Made by a program: the position numbers and the translations under genes. Positions 54,901 through 62,328 of a stretch of 64,000 nt of DNA are shown here, piece by piece (position 1 is the stretch's first letter; every line of letters begins with the position of its first letter). This stretch comes from Fodinibacter sp963800505 (GTDB taxonomy: Bacteria > Actinomycetota > Actinomycetes > Actinomycetales > Dermatophilaceae): assembly GCA_963800505.1 (NCBI GenBank), contig CAWDBL010000001.1, forward strand, positions 48,749-112,748. The letters are read 5' to 3'. Under the pieces are notes generated by a model. That model ran no database searches. It was not told the DNA's origin and saw only the letters and a program-made list of their open reading frames with translations.

Positions 54901-55060
54901 GGAGGTCGTGCTCACGGGCACGGCCAGGTTCGACGACGGCCAGTGGGTGTTCCTCGTGCGCACGGGCACCCTGCCCGACCGACGAGGCGTGTACACGGTG
55001 ACGGTCCTCGTTCCCGAGACCGGGCAGACGGTCATCGGAAGCTTCCGGCTGCGGCCGTGA
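51968..55060 (+). CDS. Secreted ExeM/NucH-type endonuclease with lamin-tail and Big-type domains
   Basis: The 1030-residue protein has a signal peptide (VARVAVGALAVAVPVVLTPT, cleavage after ASA). A lamin-tail-like domain (LLFSEYVEGSGYNKAIEIYN, residues about 38-170) and a Big_5 Ig-like domain (about 212-308) follow. An OB-fold region comes next (about 320-560). The endonuclease/exonuclease/phosphatase domain includes VAGMNLLNYFNTFDG, DVIGVNEIENDGYG, FVTDVNHLKSKGSACD, VGDYNSY and RVSDHDPVLVGL. A C-terminal Ig-like module ends the protein. The nuclease metal and catalytic residues (Asn, Glu, Asp, His) all appear. It would degrade extracellular DNA for nutrient or biofilm turnover. A CTGGAGGA site precedes the ATG. 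Confidence 0.92.
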   Translation: MAGSSFRRFVARVAVGALAVAVPVVLTPTAASAATADLLFSEYVEGSGYNKAIEIYNGTGAAVDLVGGGYRLELYSNGSSTVSSSLALSGVVDDGEVFVAAHASASASILAVADVLNSGTINWNGDDAIVLRKGGASGTILDVFGQAGFDPGAEWGSGLTSTADNTLRRKTTICTGDTDGSNAFDPVTEWDGFAQDTFGGLGAHTATCDGVPTDDAPTVSSVVPGAGGTGSVNVRPAVTFSEAVTVEPGAFVLRCTASGTVPTTVTSSNEGRTWTVDPTPALQTGEDCTLTVVASQVRDVDTIDPPDNLVADATSGFEVVDFCTADTTPIPAIQGSGTTAALTGTRTTRGVVVADYEGGASGSLRGFYLQDPVGDGDPATSDAIFVFNGSNEDSVDLGDVVTVQGSVSEFQDQTQMSVAPGNIVVCGTGTVAPTEVTLPMASPTAFEKYEGMSVTFPQELSVTEHFQLGRFGQVTVSSGGRLVQPTNVVAPGPAAIALQAQNDLNRVVIDDTLNNQNPDPIIWGRGGQPLSAENTLRGGDTTTGATGVMTYTWAGNAASGNAWRLRPVDQTGTGITFEAANPRPTSAPDVGGAVQVAGMNLLNYFNTFDGLPDRVDNCTGGVAGAPTDCRGADTQVELDRQTAKTVAAITSIDADVIGVNEIENDGYGPDSAISDLVDAVNASVGAGTYAFIDADARTGQVDALGDDAIKVGFLYKPAAVTPVGATAVLNTVAFVNGGDSAPRNRPSLAQAWRSAVTGGVFVTDVNHLKSKGSACDAPDAGDGQANCAEVRTRAVSLLLDWLGSDPTGTGDEDVLLVGDYNSYAKETPIATLEAGGYTNLVEKFQGADAYSYAFDGQWGYLDQALGSPTLVDQVTGVADYHINSDEPSVLDYNTDFKSAGQIESLYAPDEFRVSDHDPVLVGLTPVRSYRTKGLEGPLAKPDRVVKAGSTLPVKVTFTAGDGSVPTDLQPVVRVELDGEVVLTGTARFDDGQWVFLVRTGTLPDRRGVYTVTVLVPETGQTVIGSFRLRP

Positions 55061-55092
55061 GCCGCCGCCCCTGGGGGCGGTTCCAAGGTTTG

Positions 55093-55120
55093 GCGGGGCG
55101 GGCCTTCGGGCCCGCCCCGC
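55093..55120 (+). terminator. Terminator after the secreted nuclease gene
   Basis: GCGGGGCGGGCC and GGCCCGCCCCGC form a perfect 12-bp stem around a TTCG tetraloop. A smaller CCGCCCC/GGGGCGG hairpin lies just upstream at about 55065-55080. The position between convergent genes allows bidirectional use. Confidence 0.88.
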
Positions 55121-55144
55121 GTGCGTCCTCCTCCAGCATGCCCG

Positions 55145-56122
55145 TCAGGGGGTGACGACGACCCGTCGCCGCGCCGTTCCTCCGGCGACGGCCGCCCAGG
55201 CGGCGGGTGCGCCGGCGAGCGGCACGACGTCGTGGGTGACCTCGAGCCGGCCGGCGGCGGCGTGCGCGAGCACGGTGCGGAACACCTCGCGGCGGCGGGT
55301 GTCGGTGAGCGCGGTGTTGGTGTAGCCGAGCACCGCGGCCGACCTGCTGCGCAGGGTGGCCGAGTCGACCGACAGGGCCGGACCGGCGGCGCTGCCGAGG
55401 TTGACCAGGCGCCCGCCGGCGCCCAGCACCAGCGCCGCGGCCGTGCCCGGGATGCCGGCCAGCGGGTCGACGACGACGTCGGCCGAGCCGCCGCACGCGT
55501 CGCGGAGCCGCTCGGCGAGCGCAGCGGCGGGCTCCTCCCCACGCAGGTGGACCACGGCATCCGCGCCGGATGCCGTGGCCCGCTCCAGCGCCTCGACGGA
55601 CCGGGCTGCGGCGACCACCCGCCCGGCCCTGAGCAGCCGGGCGACCTGCACGGCGACCTGGCCGACGACGCCGCCGGCGCCCAGCACGAGCACCGTCTCC
55701 CCCGGCCGGAGCACGGCCCGGCCCTCGAGCACCTCCCACGCGGCCACGGCCGACAGGCCCAGGGCCGCCACCGCGGTGTCGGGCAGGTCGGCCTCGACCA
55801 CCACGGCCCCGGCGGTCGTCGCGACCGCCAGCTCGGCCATCCCACCGTCACCGGGTGCCATGCCCGCGGTGGTGGGGAACCACACCCGGCGGCCGACGAG
55901 CGCCGGCTCACCGGCGCGCACCACCCCGACCGCCTGCACCCCTGGCACGTACGGCAGCGCGGGTGCCCCGAAGTAGGAGGAGCCGGTGGCGCAGAGCAGG
56001 TCCAGGGGGGTGATCGGCACGGCGGTGACCGCCACGAGCAGCTCGCCCGCGGCGGGCACGGGGTCGTCACGGTCGAGCACCTCGGGTGGCCGGCCGTGGG
56101 CGGTCAGGGTTGCGGCGCGCAT
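55145..56122 (-). CDS. Zinc-independent MDR alcohol dehydrogenase / quinone oxidoreductase
   Basis: The 325-residue medium-chain reductase has the GroES-like N-domain and the Rossmann motif LVLGAGGVVGQVAVQVARLL. The zinc-ligand cysteines and the catalytic zinc site of alcohol dehydrogenases are absent, which fits a quinone or enoyl reductase. It begins six bases after the LigA stop and is the last gene of the catabolic operon. It may reduce an aldehyde or enoyl intermediate of the ring-cleavage pathway. Confidence 0.85.
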   Translation of the reverse strand: MRAATLTAHGRPPEVLDRDDPVPAAGELLVAVTAVPITPLDLLCATGSSYFGAPALPYVPGVQAVGVVRAGEPALVGRRVWFPTTAGMAPGDGGMAELAVATTAGAVVVEADLPDTAVAALGLSAVAAWEVLEGRAVLRPGETVLVLGAGGVVGQVAVQVARLLRAGRVVAAARSVEALERATASGADAVVHLRGEEPAAALAERLRDACGGSADVVVDPLAGIPGTAAALVLGAGGRLVNLGSAAGPALSVDSATLRSRSAAVLGYTNTALTDTRRREVFRTVLAHAAAGRLEVTHDVVPLAGAPAAWAAVAGGTARRRVVVTP

Positions 56123-56127
56123 CGGGC

Positions 56128-56490
56128 TCAGGTGGCGATGTCGGGGTACGGCAGCGACAGGTGGGCCAGGGCGGCGCCGTAGCCCTTCTGGTACGACAAC
56201 GGCTCCGGGTGGTCGCGCTCGAACATCGCGATGAAGAGGGTGAGGGTGAGGAACGGGTGCGCCCCCATCCCGAACAGCGCCACGTGGTCGTGGGCCACGA
56301 GCGCCTCGCGCTCGGCGTCGTCGAAGGCCAGCCAGGTGCTTGCCTCGGCGTCGGGCACGTTGAGGATGCGGTTGGCCTGGGTCTCCTCCCACCACGCGAC
56401 GAGCCCGGCCGGGTCGGTTCGGTAGCGCTCGACGAGGTCCGGGTCGCGGTCGACCGTGAACAGGAACTTGTTCAGCAGGTACTTGCTCAT
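56128..56490 (-). CDS. LigA-like small subunit of an extradiol dioxygenase
   Basis: The 120-residue helical protein (YLLNKFLFTVDRDPDLVERY, TWLAFDDAEREALVAHDHVA, GAHPFLTLTLFIAMF) matches the alpha subunit of protocatechuate 4,5-dioxygenase-type enzymes. That subunit closes the active site of LigB. Its ATG overlaps the ligB stop (ATGA), so the subunits are made in balance. The order B then A is reversed relative to the Sphingobium operon. Confidence 0.88.
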   Translation of the reverse strand: MSKYLLNKFLFTVDRDPDLVERYRTDPAGLVAWWEETQANRILNVPDAEASTWLAFDDAEREALVAHDHVALFGMGAHPFLTLTLFIAMFERDHPEPLSYQKGYGAALAHLSLPYPDIAT

Positions 56491-57350
56491 GCCGGCGCTC
56501 CGTTCGGGTACCAGGTGAAGTAGGCCTCCATCGTGTGGAACAGGTCGAGGGAGTCGACGTGGTCGGCCCTCGCGTTCTCGCCGGCCACGCCCATCATCAG
56601 CATGAAGTCCATGAAGCCGTGGGTGGCGTTGCCGGGCTGGTGCAGGCTGTCCAGACTCACTTCGCGCAGGCACCCGTCGAGGTCGCCGTTGGCGATCCAC
56701 TGCACGGCGCGGGAGTCGAACTCGGGGTCGGGGCCGTGCGGGCCGAACTGGCGCGGCCCGCCGAGCTCGAGCGAGAGGTGCCCGGTGCCGATGATGGCGA
56801 CCCGCTGGTCACTCGGCCAGGACTCCACCAGCGTGCGGATCTGCTTCCCGAGCTCGACGAAGCGCTTCGGCTGGGGCAGTGGCGGCGCGAAGATGTTGGT
56901 GTAGATCGGCACGATCGGCAGGTCCGCCTGCGGGCGCAGGGTGATGATCGGGCAGGTGATCGAGTGGTCGATGCGCAGCTCGTTGCTGAACGCGAGGTCG
57001 AAGCCGGCATCGAGCCCGCCGCGCAGGATGTGCGACGAGAGCTCCTCGTGGCCGTCGAGCCGGAACCTCGGCAGCCCGAACTCGCGCTCCTCGTTGTACC
57101 AGTTGGCGTCGTAGACCGGCGCCTTGCCCACGAGGAACTGCGGCATGTTGTCGAGCCACAGCTGGTGGAAGTGGTCGCTGCCCACCATCACCAACACGTC
57201 GGGCCGAGCCCGGGTCAGCGTCTCGCGGAAGCGCTCGATCTTGGCGACCCACTCGTCGGCGAACGGCGGGCGCCCCTCTCCCACAGCGGTACTCGCGCGG
57301 TAGTAGAACGGGTGGTGTGTCGAGGCGATGACGGCGACGACCTGTGCCAT
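56487..57350 (-). CDS. LigB-like class III extradiol dioxygenase catalytic subunit
   Basis: The 287-residue subunit carries the iron ligands and base in the expected places: His12 (ASTHHPF), His60 (GSDHFH) and His191 (IGTGHLSLELGG). It would open a catecholic ring (protocatechuate, gallate or an amino/pyridine analogue) next to the hydroxyls using Fe(II) and oxygen. The ATG is preceded by GAGAGGAAACC. The substrate is not fixed by sequence. The neighbours (CoA-transferase, lyase-like protein) differ from the known protocatechuate 4,5-route. Confidence 0.9.
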   Translation of the reverse strand: MAQVVAVIASTHHPFYYRASTAVGEGRPPFADEWVAKIERFRETLTRARPDVLVMVGSDHFHQLWLDNMPQFLVGKAPVYDANWYNEEREFGLPRFRLDGHEELSSHILRGGLDAGFDLAFSNELRIDHSITCPIITLRPQADLPIVPIYTNIFAPPLPQPKRFVELGKQIRTLVESWPSDQRVAIIGTGHLSLELGGPRQFGPHGPDPEFDSRAVQWIANGDLDGCLREVSLDSLHQPGNATHGFMDFMLMMGVAGENARADHVDSLDLFHTMEAYFTWYPNGAPA

Positions 57351-57367
57351 GGACGGTTTCCTCTCGG

Positions 57368-58153
57368 TCAGGACTCGGGGTCGACGTACTCGGCGTTGCG
57401 GTCGACCGCGAGGTAGACGTCCATGCCGATCGGGCGGCGTCGCTCCTCCGCGAGCTGGCCGAGCAGGCCGGCGGCCCGGGCGAGCAGCGCGAACCCGCGC
57501 AGCATCTCGACCGGGAGCCCGAGGTCGGCCAGGGCCGCCCCGCAGACCCCGGCGCCGTTGAGCGGCAGGCGTCTCCCGAGCACCTGCTCGTGCACCCGGC
57601 CGACAGCCTCGAACAGCCGCAGGTGCGGGCCGCGCAGGCCCTCCTCCTGCGCGATGCCGATCAGCACGGGCGTGCGCGGGTCGCCGTCCTTGTGGACGGG
57701 GTGGCCCAGCCCCGGCACGTAGCGGCCGGCGTCCTTGGTGCGCCGCACGGCCTCGAGCGCCACGGCATCCCACTGCTCGTCGGTCTCGGGCAGGTCGTCG
57801 CCGAGGTCGACGACGACGGCGTCGAGGAAGGCCCCGCAGTCCTCGGTGACGCCGAGGAAGCGCGACCCGCCGCCGAGCAGGCCGGCGGCGAGGGCCCCCT
57901 GGAGCGAGTCGGGCGCGGAGAGGTAGGTGAGCCGGGCGGCGATGGCGGTGGGGGTGAAGCCGTGGTCGGCCAGCGCCACGAGCACGGCCTCGAACACCCG
58001 TGTCTCCGACGGGGTCGGGCGGCGCATCGCGACCAGCCAGAACGCCAGCTCGCCGAAGCCGACCTTGCCCATGAGGTCGGCGGTGAGGTCCTGGCCGAGC
58101 AGGCGGATCTGGTCGCTGCTCGAGGTGCCCAGGGAGGTGGGGTAGGTCGTCAT
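57368..58153 (-). CDS. Citrate-synthase-fold citryl-CoA lyase-like protein
   Basis: The 261-residue protein is much shorter than citrate synthase and keeps only its catalytic core. It retains GLGHPVHKDGDPRTPVL, with the active His, and the flanking IGIAQEEGLRGPHLRLFEAV and NGAGVCGAALADLGLPVEML. Such short forms are annotated as citryl-CoA lyase. It would split a 3-hydroxyacyl-CoA such as citryl- or citramalyl-CoA into a keto acid and an acyl-CoA. The ATG overlaps the stop of the CoA-transferase gene (ATGA), so the lyase likely acts on the CoA ester that enzyme forms. Confidence 0.82.
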   Translation of the reverse strand: MTTYPTSLGTSSSDQIRLLGQDLTADLMGKVGFGELAFWLVAMRRPTPSETRVFEAVLVALADHGFTPTAIAARLTYLSAPDSLQGALAAGLLGGGSRFLGVTEDCGAFLDAVVVDLGDDLPETDEQWDAVALEAVRRTKDAGRYVPGLGHPVHKDGDPRTPVLIGIAQEEGLRGPHLRLFEAVGRVHEQVLGRRLPLNGAGVCGAALADLGLPVEMLRGFALLARAAGLLGQLAEERRRPIGMDVYLAVDRNAEYVDPES

Positions 58154-59331
58154 GCGTCGCGCTCCTCGTCGCTGCGGGTGGTCGGGACGGCGAGCCAGCG
58201 CCGGATCTCGTCGCCGTGCTCGTCGAGGCCCGGAGGGGGCAGCCGGTAGTCGGCCGGCGTCTCGGACAGGCGGATGGGGTGGCGCACCGAGGGCACCGCG
58301 GCGTCGCCCTCGCCCACGGAGACGACCGGGTCGAGGCCGACCGACTCGGCGAACGCGACGCCGCCGTCGATGGTGTTGATCGGGCCGCAGGGCACACCGG
58401 CCGCGGTGATCACCTCGAACCACTCCATGGTCGTGCGGGTGGCGAGGCGCTCGACGAGCAGGGGCCGAAGTGCGTCGCGGTTGGCGGTGCGGTCCTCGTT
58501 GCCGCGGAAGCGGGGGTCGTCGGCCAGCTCGGGCAGGTCGAGCACCTCGACCAGGCGGCGGAACTGGCCGTTGTTGCCGGCCGTGATGATCAGGTCGCCG
58601 TCGGAGCAGGGCAGCGGCTCGTAGGGGAACAGGCTCGGGTGGCTGTTGCCCATCCGGTTGGGGACGACGCCCCCGGCGACGAACGCGCTGGACTGGTTGA
58701 CCATCCCGGACAGCGCCGACGACAGCAGGTTCACCTCGACGTGCTGGCCCCGGCCGGTGTCGTGGCGCGCGTTGAGGGCGGCGAGCACGCCGATGGTGGC
58801 GTGCAGCCCGGCCATCACGTCGAACACCGAGATGCCGGCCCGGTAGGGCGGCCCGTCCGGGCTGCCGGTCAGGCTCATCAGCCCGGAGATGGCCTGCACC
58901 ATGAGGTCGTAGCCGGGCAGGTCGCGCCCGCCCGGGCCGCTGCCGAAGCCGCTGATCGACGCGTAGACGATGCGGGGGTTGCCGGCCGCGACGCTGGGGT
59001 AGTCGAGACCGAACCGGGCCAGCCCGCCGGGCTTGAAGTTCTCGACGAGCACGTCGGCCCGGTGGGACAGCTCACGCGCGGCGGCGAGGTCGGCCTCGTC
59101 CTTGAGGTCGAGCGCCACCGAGCGCTTGTTGCGGTTGACGCCGAGGTAGTAGGTCGAGACGCCGGCGCGCAGCGGGGGGCTCCAGGTGCGGGTGTCGTCG
59201 CCCGAGGGGGACTCGACCTTGACCACCTCGGCGCCGAGGTCGGCGAGCAGCATGGTGGCGTAGGGCCCGGCGAGGATGCGCGAGAAGTCGGCGACGAGCA
59301 GGCCGGACAGGGGTCCGGAGGGCGCTGCCAT
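58150..59331 (-). CDS. CaiB/BaiF-family (class III) CoA-transferase
   Basis: The 393-residue protein has the class III CoA-transferase N-terminus (LLVADFSRILAGPYATMLLA, DLGAEVVKVESPSGDDTR). The catalytic Asp is in GYDLMVQAISG (Asp142), and NVNLLSS-like segments and VPCGPINTIDG lie further on. It moves CoA from a donor such as succinyl-CoA to an organic acid. ATG 59331 follows GAGGTGG; a GTG three codons upstream is the alternative. It is the first gene of the minus-strand catabolic operon, facing the amidohydrolase gene across a gap with two palindromes. Confidence 0.92.
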   Translation of the reverse strand: MAAPSGPLSGLLVADFSRILAGPYATMLLADLGAEVVKVESPSGDDTRTWSPPLRAGVSTYYLGVNRNKRSVALDLKDEADLAAARELSHRADVLVENFKPGGLARFGLDYPSVAAGNPRIVYASISGFGSGPGGRDLPGYDLMVQAISGLMSLTGSPDGPPYRAGISVFDVMAGLHATIGVLAALNARHDTGRGQHVEVNLLSSALSGMVNQSSAFVAGGVVPNRMGNSHPSLFPYEPLPCSDGDLIITAGNNGQFRRLVEVLDLPELADDPRFRGNEDRTANRDALRPLLVERLATRTTMEWFEVITAAGVPCGPINTIDGGVAFAESVGLDPVVSVGEGDAAVPSVRHPIRLSETPADYRLPPPGLDEHGDEIRRWLAVPTTRSDEERDA

Positions 59332-59360
59332 GCGAACCACCTCGAATCCTCATGAGCGGT

Positions 59361-59532
59361 TGCGGACAGGCGTCCGCAGATGCGGTGCCCCTGAGTTTCT
59401 GCGTGACGACGGCGACCTGTCAAGCACGGTTCGACTGGACCCGCCCGCCTCGATGCGGGTCTTGACAGCCGCGGCCCGACGCGCGGACAGTGGGCGGCGA
59501 CATCCGGGTGCCGCTTGGCGGACACCTGTCCG
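59361..59532. promoter_or_regulatory. Two matching palindromic operators, probably for the IclR regulator
   Basis: CGGACAGGCGTCCG (within TGCGGAC-N4-GTCCGCA, 59361-59378) and CGGACACCTGTCCG (59519-59532) share the pattern CGGACANNYGTCCG. They stand near the CoA-transferase and amidohydrolase starts respectively. A half-site GCGGACAG occurs at about 59482. A regulator bound to both could control the two divergent arms together; the iclR gene is the third in the plus-strand arm. Confidence 0.7.
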
Positions 59533-59555
59533 AGAAGATCGAACGGGAGAAGGTC

Positions 59556-61040
59556 ATGGCTCACGACGAGGTGGCCGCCGGTCGGCCGGTGCTGTTCCGC
59601 AACGCCACGGTGCTCACGATGGACGACCAGCACCGGGTGCTGACCGGGGCCGACGTGCTCGTCGTCGGCGACCGCGTCGCCGAGGTCGGAAACGGCCTCA
59701 CCGCCCCCGAGGGGGCGCTCGAGATCGACGCCACCGGCGGCATCGTGATGCCCGGGATGGTCGACACCCACCGGCACATGTGGCAGACGGCGATGCGCGG
59801 CTACGGCGCCGACTGGACCCTCACCCAGTACTTCGTCTGGTACTACCTCGAGCACGGCCGCCGCTTCCGCCCGCAGGACGTGCACACCGGCAACCTGCTC
59901 TCGGCGTGGGACGCCCTCGAGGCAGGCGTCACCACCACCGTCGACTGGTCGCACGGCCTGCAGACCGTCGAGCACGCCGAGGCGGCCGTCGACGCGCTGA
60001 GCAGCGTGCCCGGGCGCTTCGTCCTGGCCTACGGCAACATCCAGGCCGGGCCGTGGGAATGGACGGCGGACCCTGCGGTGCGCTCCTTCCTCGAGCGCCG
60101 CCGCGGTGACCTCTACGGCTGGCAGCTCGCCTTCGACGTCACCGGCGACCCCGCCTTCCCCGAGCGCCCCGCCTTCGAGGTGGCCCGTGAGCTCGACCTG
60201 CCGGTCACGACGCACGCGGGAGTCTGGGGCGCGACGAACGACGACGGCATCCGGCTGATGCACGAGAACGGCTTCATGGACGAGCGCAGCGTCTACGTGC
60301 ACGCCGCGACCCTGTCCACCGACTCCTACCACCGCATCGCGGCCACCGGCGGCTCGGCCTCGGTGTCGACCGAGTCGGAACAGAGTGCGGGACAGGGCTA
60401 CCCGCCCACCTGGCAGCTGCGCAAGCACGGCATCCCGGTGTCGCTCTCGATGGACACCAGCGTGTGGTGGAGCAGCGACCTGTTCTCGGCGATGCGCACC
60501 ACCCTGGGTGCCGACCGCTCCCGCGAGCACCTCGAGGCCCACGCGGCCGGCGACACGGTCACCAACGTGCACCTGCGCGCCGAGCACGTCGTCGACTGGG
60601 CCACCCGGGGCGGCGCCCACGCCCTGGGCCGCGACGAGATCGGCCGCCTCGTGCCGGGCGCCAAGGCCGACGTCGTGCTGATCCGCAACGACCGGTCGCC
60701 GGTGTCGTTCCCGCTGCTCAACCCCTACGGCCACGTCGCGTTCCAGGCCCAGCGCGGCGACGTGCACACGGTGCTGGTCGACGGCCGGGTCGTCAAGCAC
60801 GAGGGCGAGCTGGTCGGCGTCGACCTGGCCGACCTGCGCCGCCGCGCCACCGAGACCGTGGAGTTCCTCGTCGGCGAGATGGGCGAGGAGGCCTGGACGG
60901 CCGGCATGAACCCGGCCCTGCCCGACGACGACGACGACAAGGTGCTCGACAACCCGTACCAGTACACGGAGTTCCGCACGGACACCACGCGAGCCCGCGG
61001 TACCGTCTTCGGCGAGCCCGGCGCCGGTGAGGACGACTGA
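59556..61040 (+). CDS. Amidohydrolase-superfamily deaminase/hydrolase (SsnA/TrzN-like)
   Basis: The 494-residue enzyme has the metal-dependent amidohydrolase barrel: DTHRHMWQTAMRGYG (HxH), the later His in PVTTHAGVWG and YVHAATLS, and the Asp in SLSMDTSVWWSSD. This is the mononuclear subgroup that deaminates or dechlorinates N-heterocycles (8-oxoguanine, triazines, thiomethyladenosine). In this locus it may remove an amino or halogen group to give the hydroxylated ring that LigAB opens. The C-terminus carries an acidic run (DDDDDK). GGAGAAGG precedes the ATG. Confidence 0.87.
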   Translation: MAHDEVAAGRPVLFRNATVLTMDDQHRVLTGADVLVVGDRVAEVGNGLTAPEGALEIDATGGIVMPGMVDTHRHMWQTAMRGYGADWTLTQYFVWYYLEHGRRFRPQDVHTGNLLSAWDALEAGVTTTVDWSHGLQTVEHAEAAVDALSSVPGRFVLAYGNIQAGPWEWTADPAVRSFLERRRGDLYGWQLAFDVTGDPAFPERPAFEVARELDLPVTTHAGVWGATNDDGIRLMHENGFMDERSVYVHAATLSTDSYHRIAATGGSASVSTESEQSAGQGYPPTWQLRKHGIPVSLSMDTSVWWSSDLFSAMRTTLGADRSREHLEAHAAGDTVTNVHLRAEHVVDWATRGGAHALGRDEIGRLVPGAKADVVLIRNDRSPVSFPLLNPYGHVAFQAQRGDVHTVLVDGRVVKHEGELVGVDLADLRRRATETVEFLVGEMGEEAWTAGMNPALPDDDDDKVLDNPYQYTEFRTDTTRARGTVFGEPGAGEDD

Positions 61041-61073
61041 GCCACAACCGGATCCGATGAAGGGGGAGACGAC

Positions 61074-61892
61074 ATGGCCGGACGTGGTTCGGGACCCGAC
61101 TTCGTCGAGGCACTCGCGCGCGGCCTGGACGTCATCGCCTGCTTCGACCGCGAACGGCCCCAGATGTCGCTCAGCGACGTCGCGCAGGCCACCGGCCTCG
61201 CCCGGCCCACGGCCCGCCGCCTCCTGCTGACCCTCGAGGAGCTCGGCTACGTGCGTTCACGCGACGGCCAGTTCACGCTCACCCCGAGGGTGCTGTCCCT
61301 CGGCACCGCCTACGTGGCGTCGCTCGGGCTGTGGGAGATCGCCCGTCCCCGCCTCGAGGCCCTGGTCGGTCGCACCGGCGAGAGCTCGTCGATGGCCCAG
61401 CTCGACGGGTCCGACATCGTCTACGTCGCCCGGGTGTCGGTGCCCAAGATCATCGCGCTGCGCGTCGAGGTGGGCACCCGCTTCCCCGCCCCACCCACCT
61501 CGCAGGGCAAGGTGCTGCTCGCGGCGCTCGACCCGGCAGCGCTGGATGCCGTGCTCGCCACCCCCAGCCGCGCGGGCCTGGTGCCCCACGTCGAGCGCGA
61601 CCGGGCGGCGCTCGACGACGAGCTCGCGCGGGTGCGCGCCCGCGGCTGGGCGTTGGCCGACGAGGAGCTGGCGCCCGGGGTGCGCTCGGTCGCGGTGCCG
61701 GTGCGCGACGGCACCGGCGCGGTGCGGGCCGCCATGAACATCACCGTGCACGCGGCCGAGACCACGACCGAGCGGCTGCGCGACGAGCTGTTGCCGATGC
61801 TGCAGCGCACGGCGGCCGAGGTGAGCGAGGACTGGGCGCTCTGGCAGCGCCGCCCGCACGTGGAGGTGGCTCAGCCGCCGATCACGAGGTAG
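61074..61892 (+). CDS. IclR-family transcriptional regulator (PcaR/PcaU-like)
   Basis: The 272-residue protein has an N-terminal winged helix (LSDVAQATGLARPTARRLLL) and a C-terminal IclR effector domain (FPAPPTSQGKVLLAALDPAA, DEELAPGVRSVAVPVRDGTG). PcaR/PcaU proteins respond to protocatechuate-pathway acids. It follows the amidohydrolase gene by 33 bp and is the obvious candidate to bind the two CGGACANNYGTCCG palindromes. AAGGGGGAGA precedes the ATG. It overlaps the convergent small gene by 22 bp. Confidence 0.9.
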   Translation: MAGRGSGPDFVEALARGLDVIACFDRERPQMSLSDVAQATGLARPTARRLLLTLEELGYVRSRDGQFTLTPRVLSLGTAYVASLGLWEIARPRLEALVGRTGESSSMAQLDGSDIVYVARVSVPKIIALRVEVGTRFPAPPTSQGKVLLAALDPAALDAVLATPSRAGLVPHVERDRAALDDELARVRARGWALADEELAPGVRSVAVPVRDGTGAVRAAMNITVHAAETTTERLRDELLPMLQRTAAEVSEDWALWQRRPHVEVAQPPITR

Positions 61893-62275
61893 GTGTTCTC
61901 GATCGCGGCGAGGTAGGCCGCGGCCAGCCGCTCGAAGCCGTCGGCAGACATCTCGACCTCGTCGCCCACGGCGAACCGGAGCACGGTGCGCTCGGGTGCC
62001 CAGCGGATCGGCTCCAGGACCCGCAGGGTGCCGGCGTTGCCGACCACCGAGTCGGCGATGACCCGCACCTCGTTCATCGGGTTGCCGTCGTCACCCTCGA
62101 GGTCGCGCTCGCGGTGGGCGAACCACGCGTCGAGCACGACGACGGCCTGCAGGAACACCAGGCTCTCGAACGTGCTGTCCTGCACGTCGTTGGCGGCCCA
62201 GACGGCGAGCAGGGCGTCGCAGCTGTCGCGACAGGCCGCGATCTCGTCGGAGGTGTAGGCGGTGCGAGCGGGCAC
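61871..62275 (-). CDS. Hypothetical protein
   Basis: A 134-residue soluble helical protein (SDEIAACRDSCDALLAVWAA, FLQAVVVLDAWFAHRERDLE, DGFERLAAAYLAAIENTYLV). I recognise no family. The GTG start has GAGGAG six bases upstream, which supports it as real. It shares 22 bp with the 3' end of the convergent iclR gene and is not obviously part of the catabolic locus. Confidence 0.65.
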   Translation of the reverse strand: MPARTAYTSDEIAACRDSCDALLAVWAANDVQDSTFESLVFLQAVVVLDAWFAHRERDLEGDDGNPMNEVRVIADSVVGNAGTLRVLEPIRWAPERTVLRFAVGDEVEMSADGFERLAAAYLAAIENTYLVIGG

Positions 62276-62328
62276 GGTGGCTCCTCGGGGTGGGCTCGTC
62301 GTCCTGCCGGAGCCTACGCCGCCACGGC

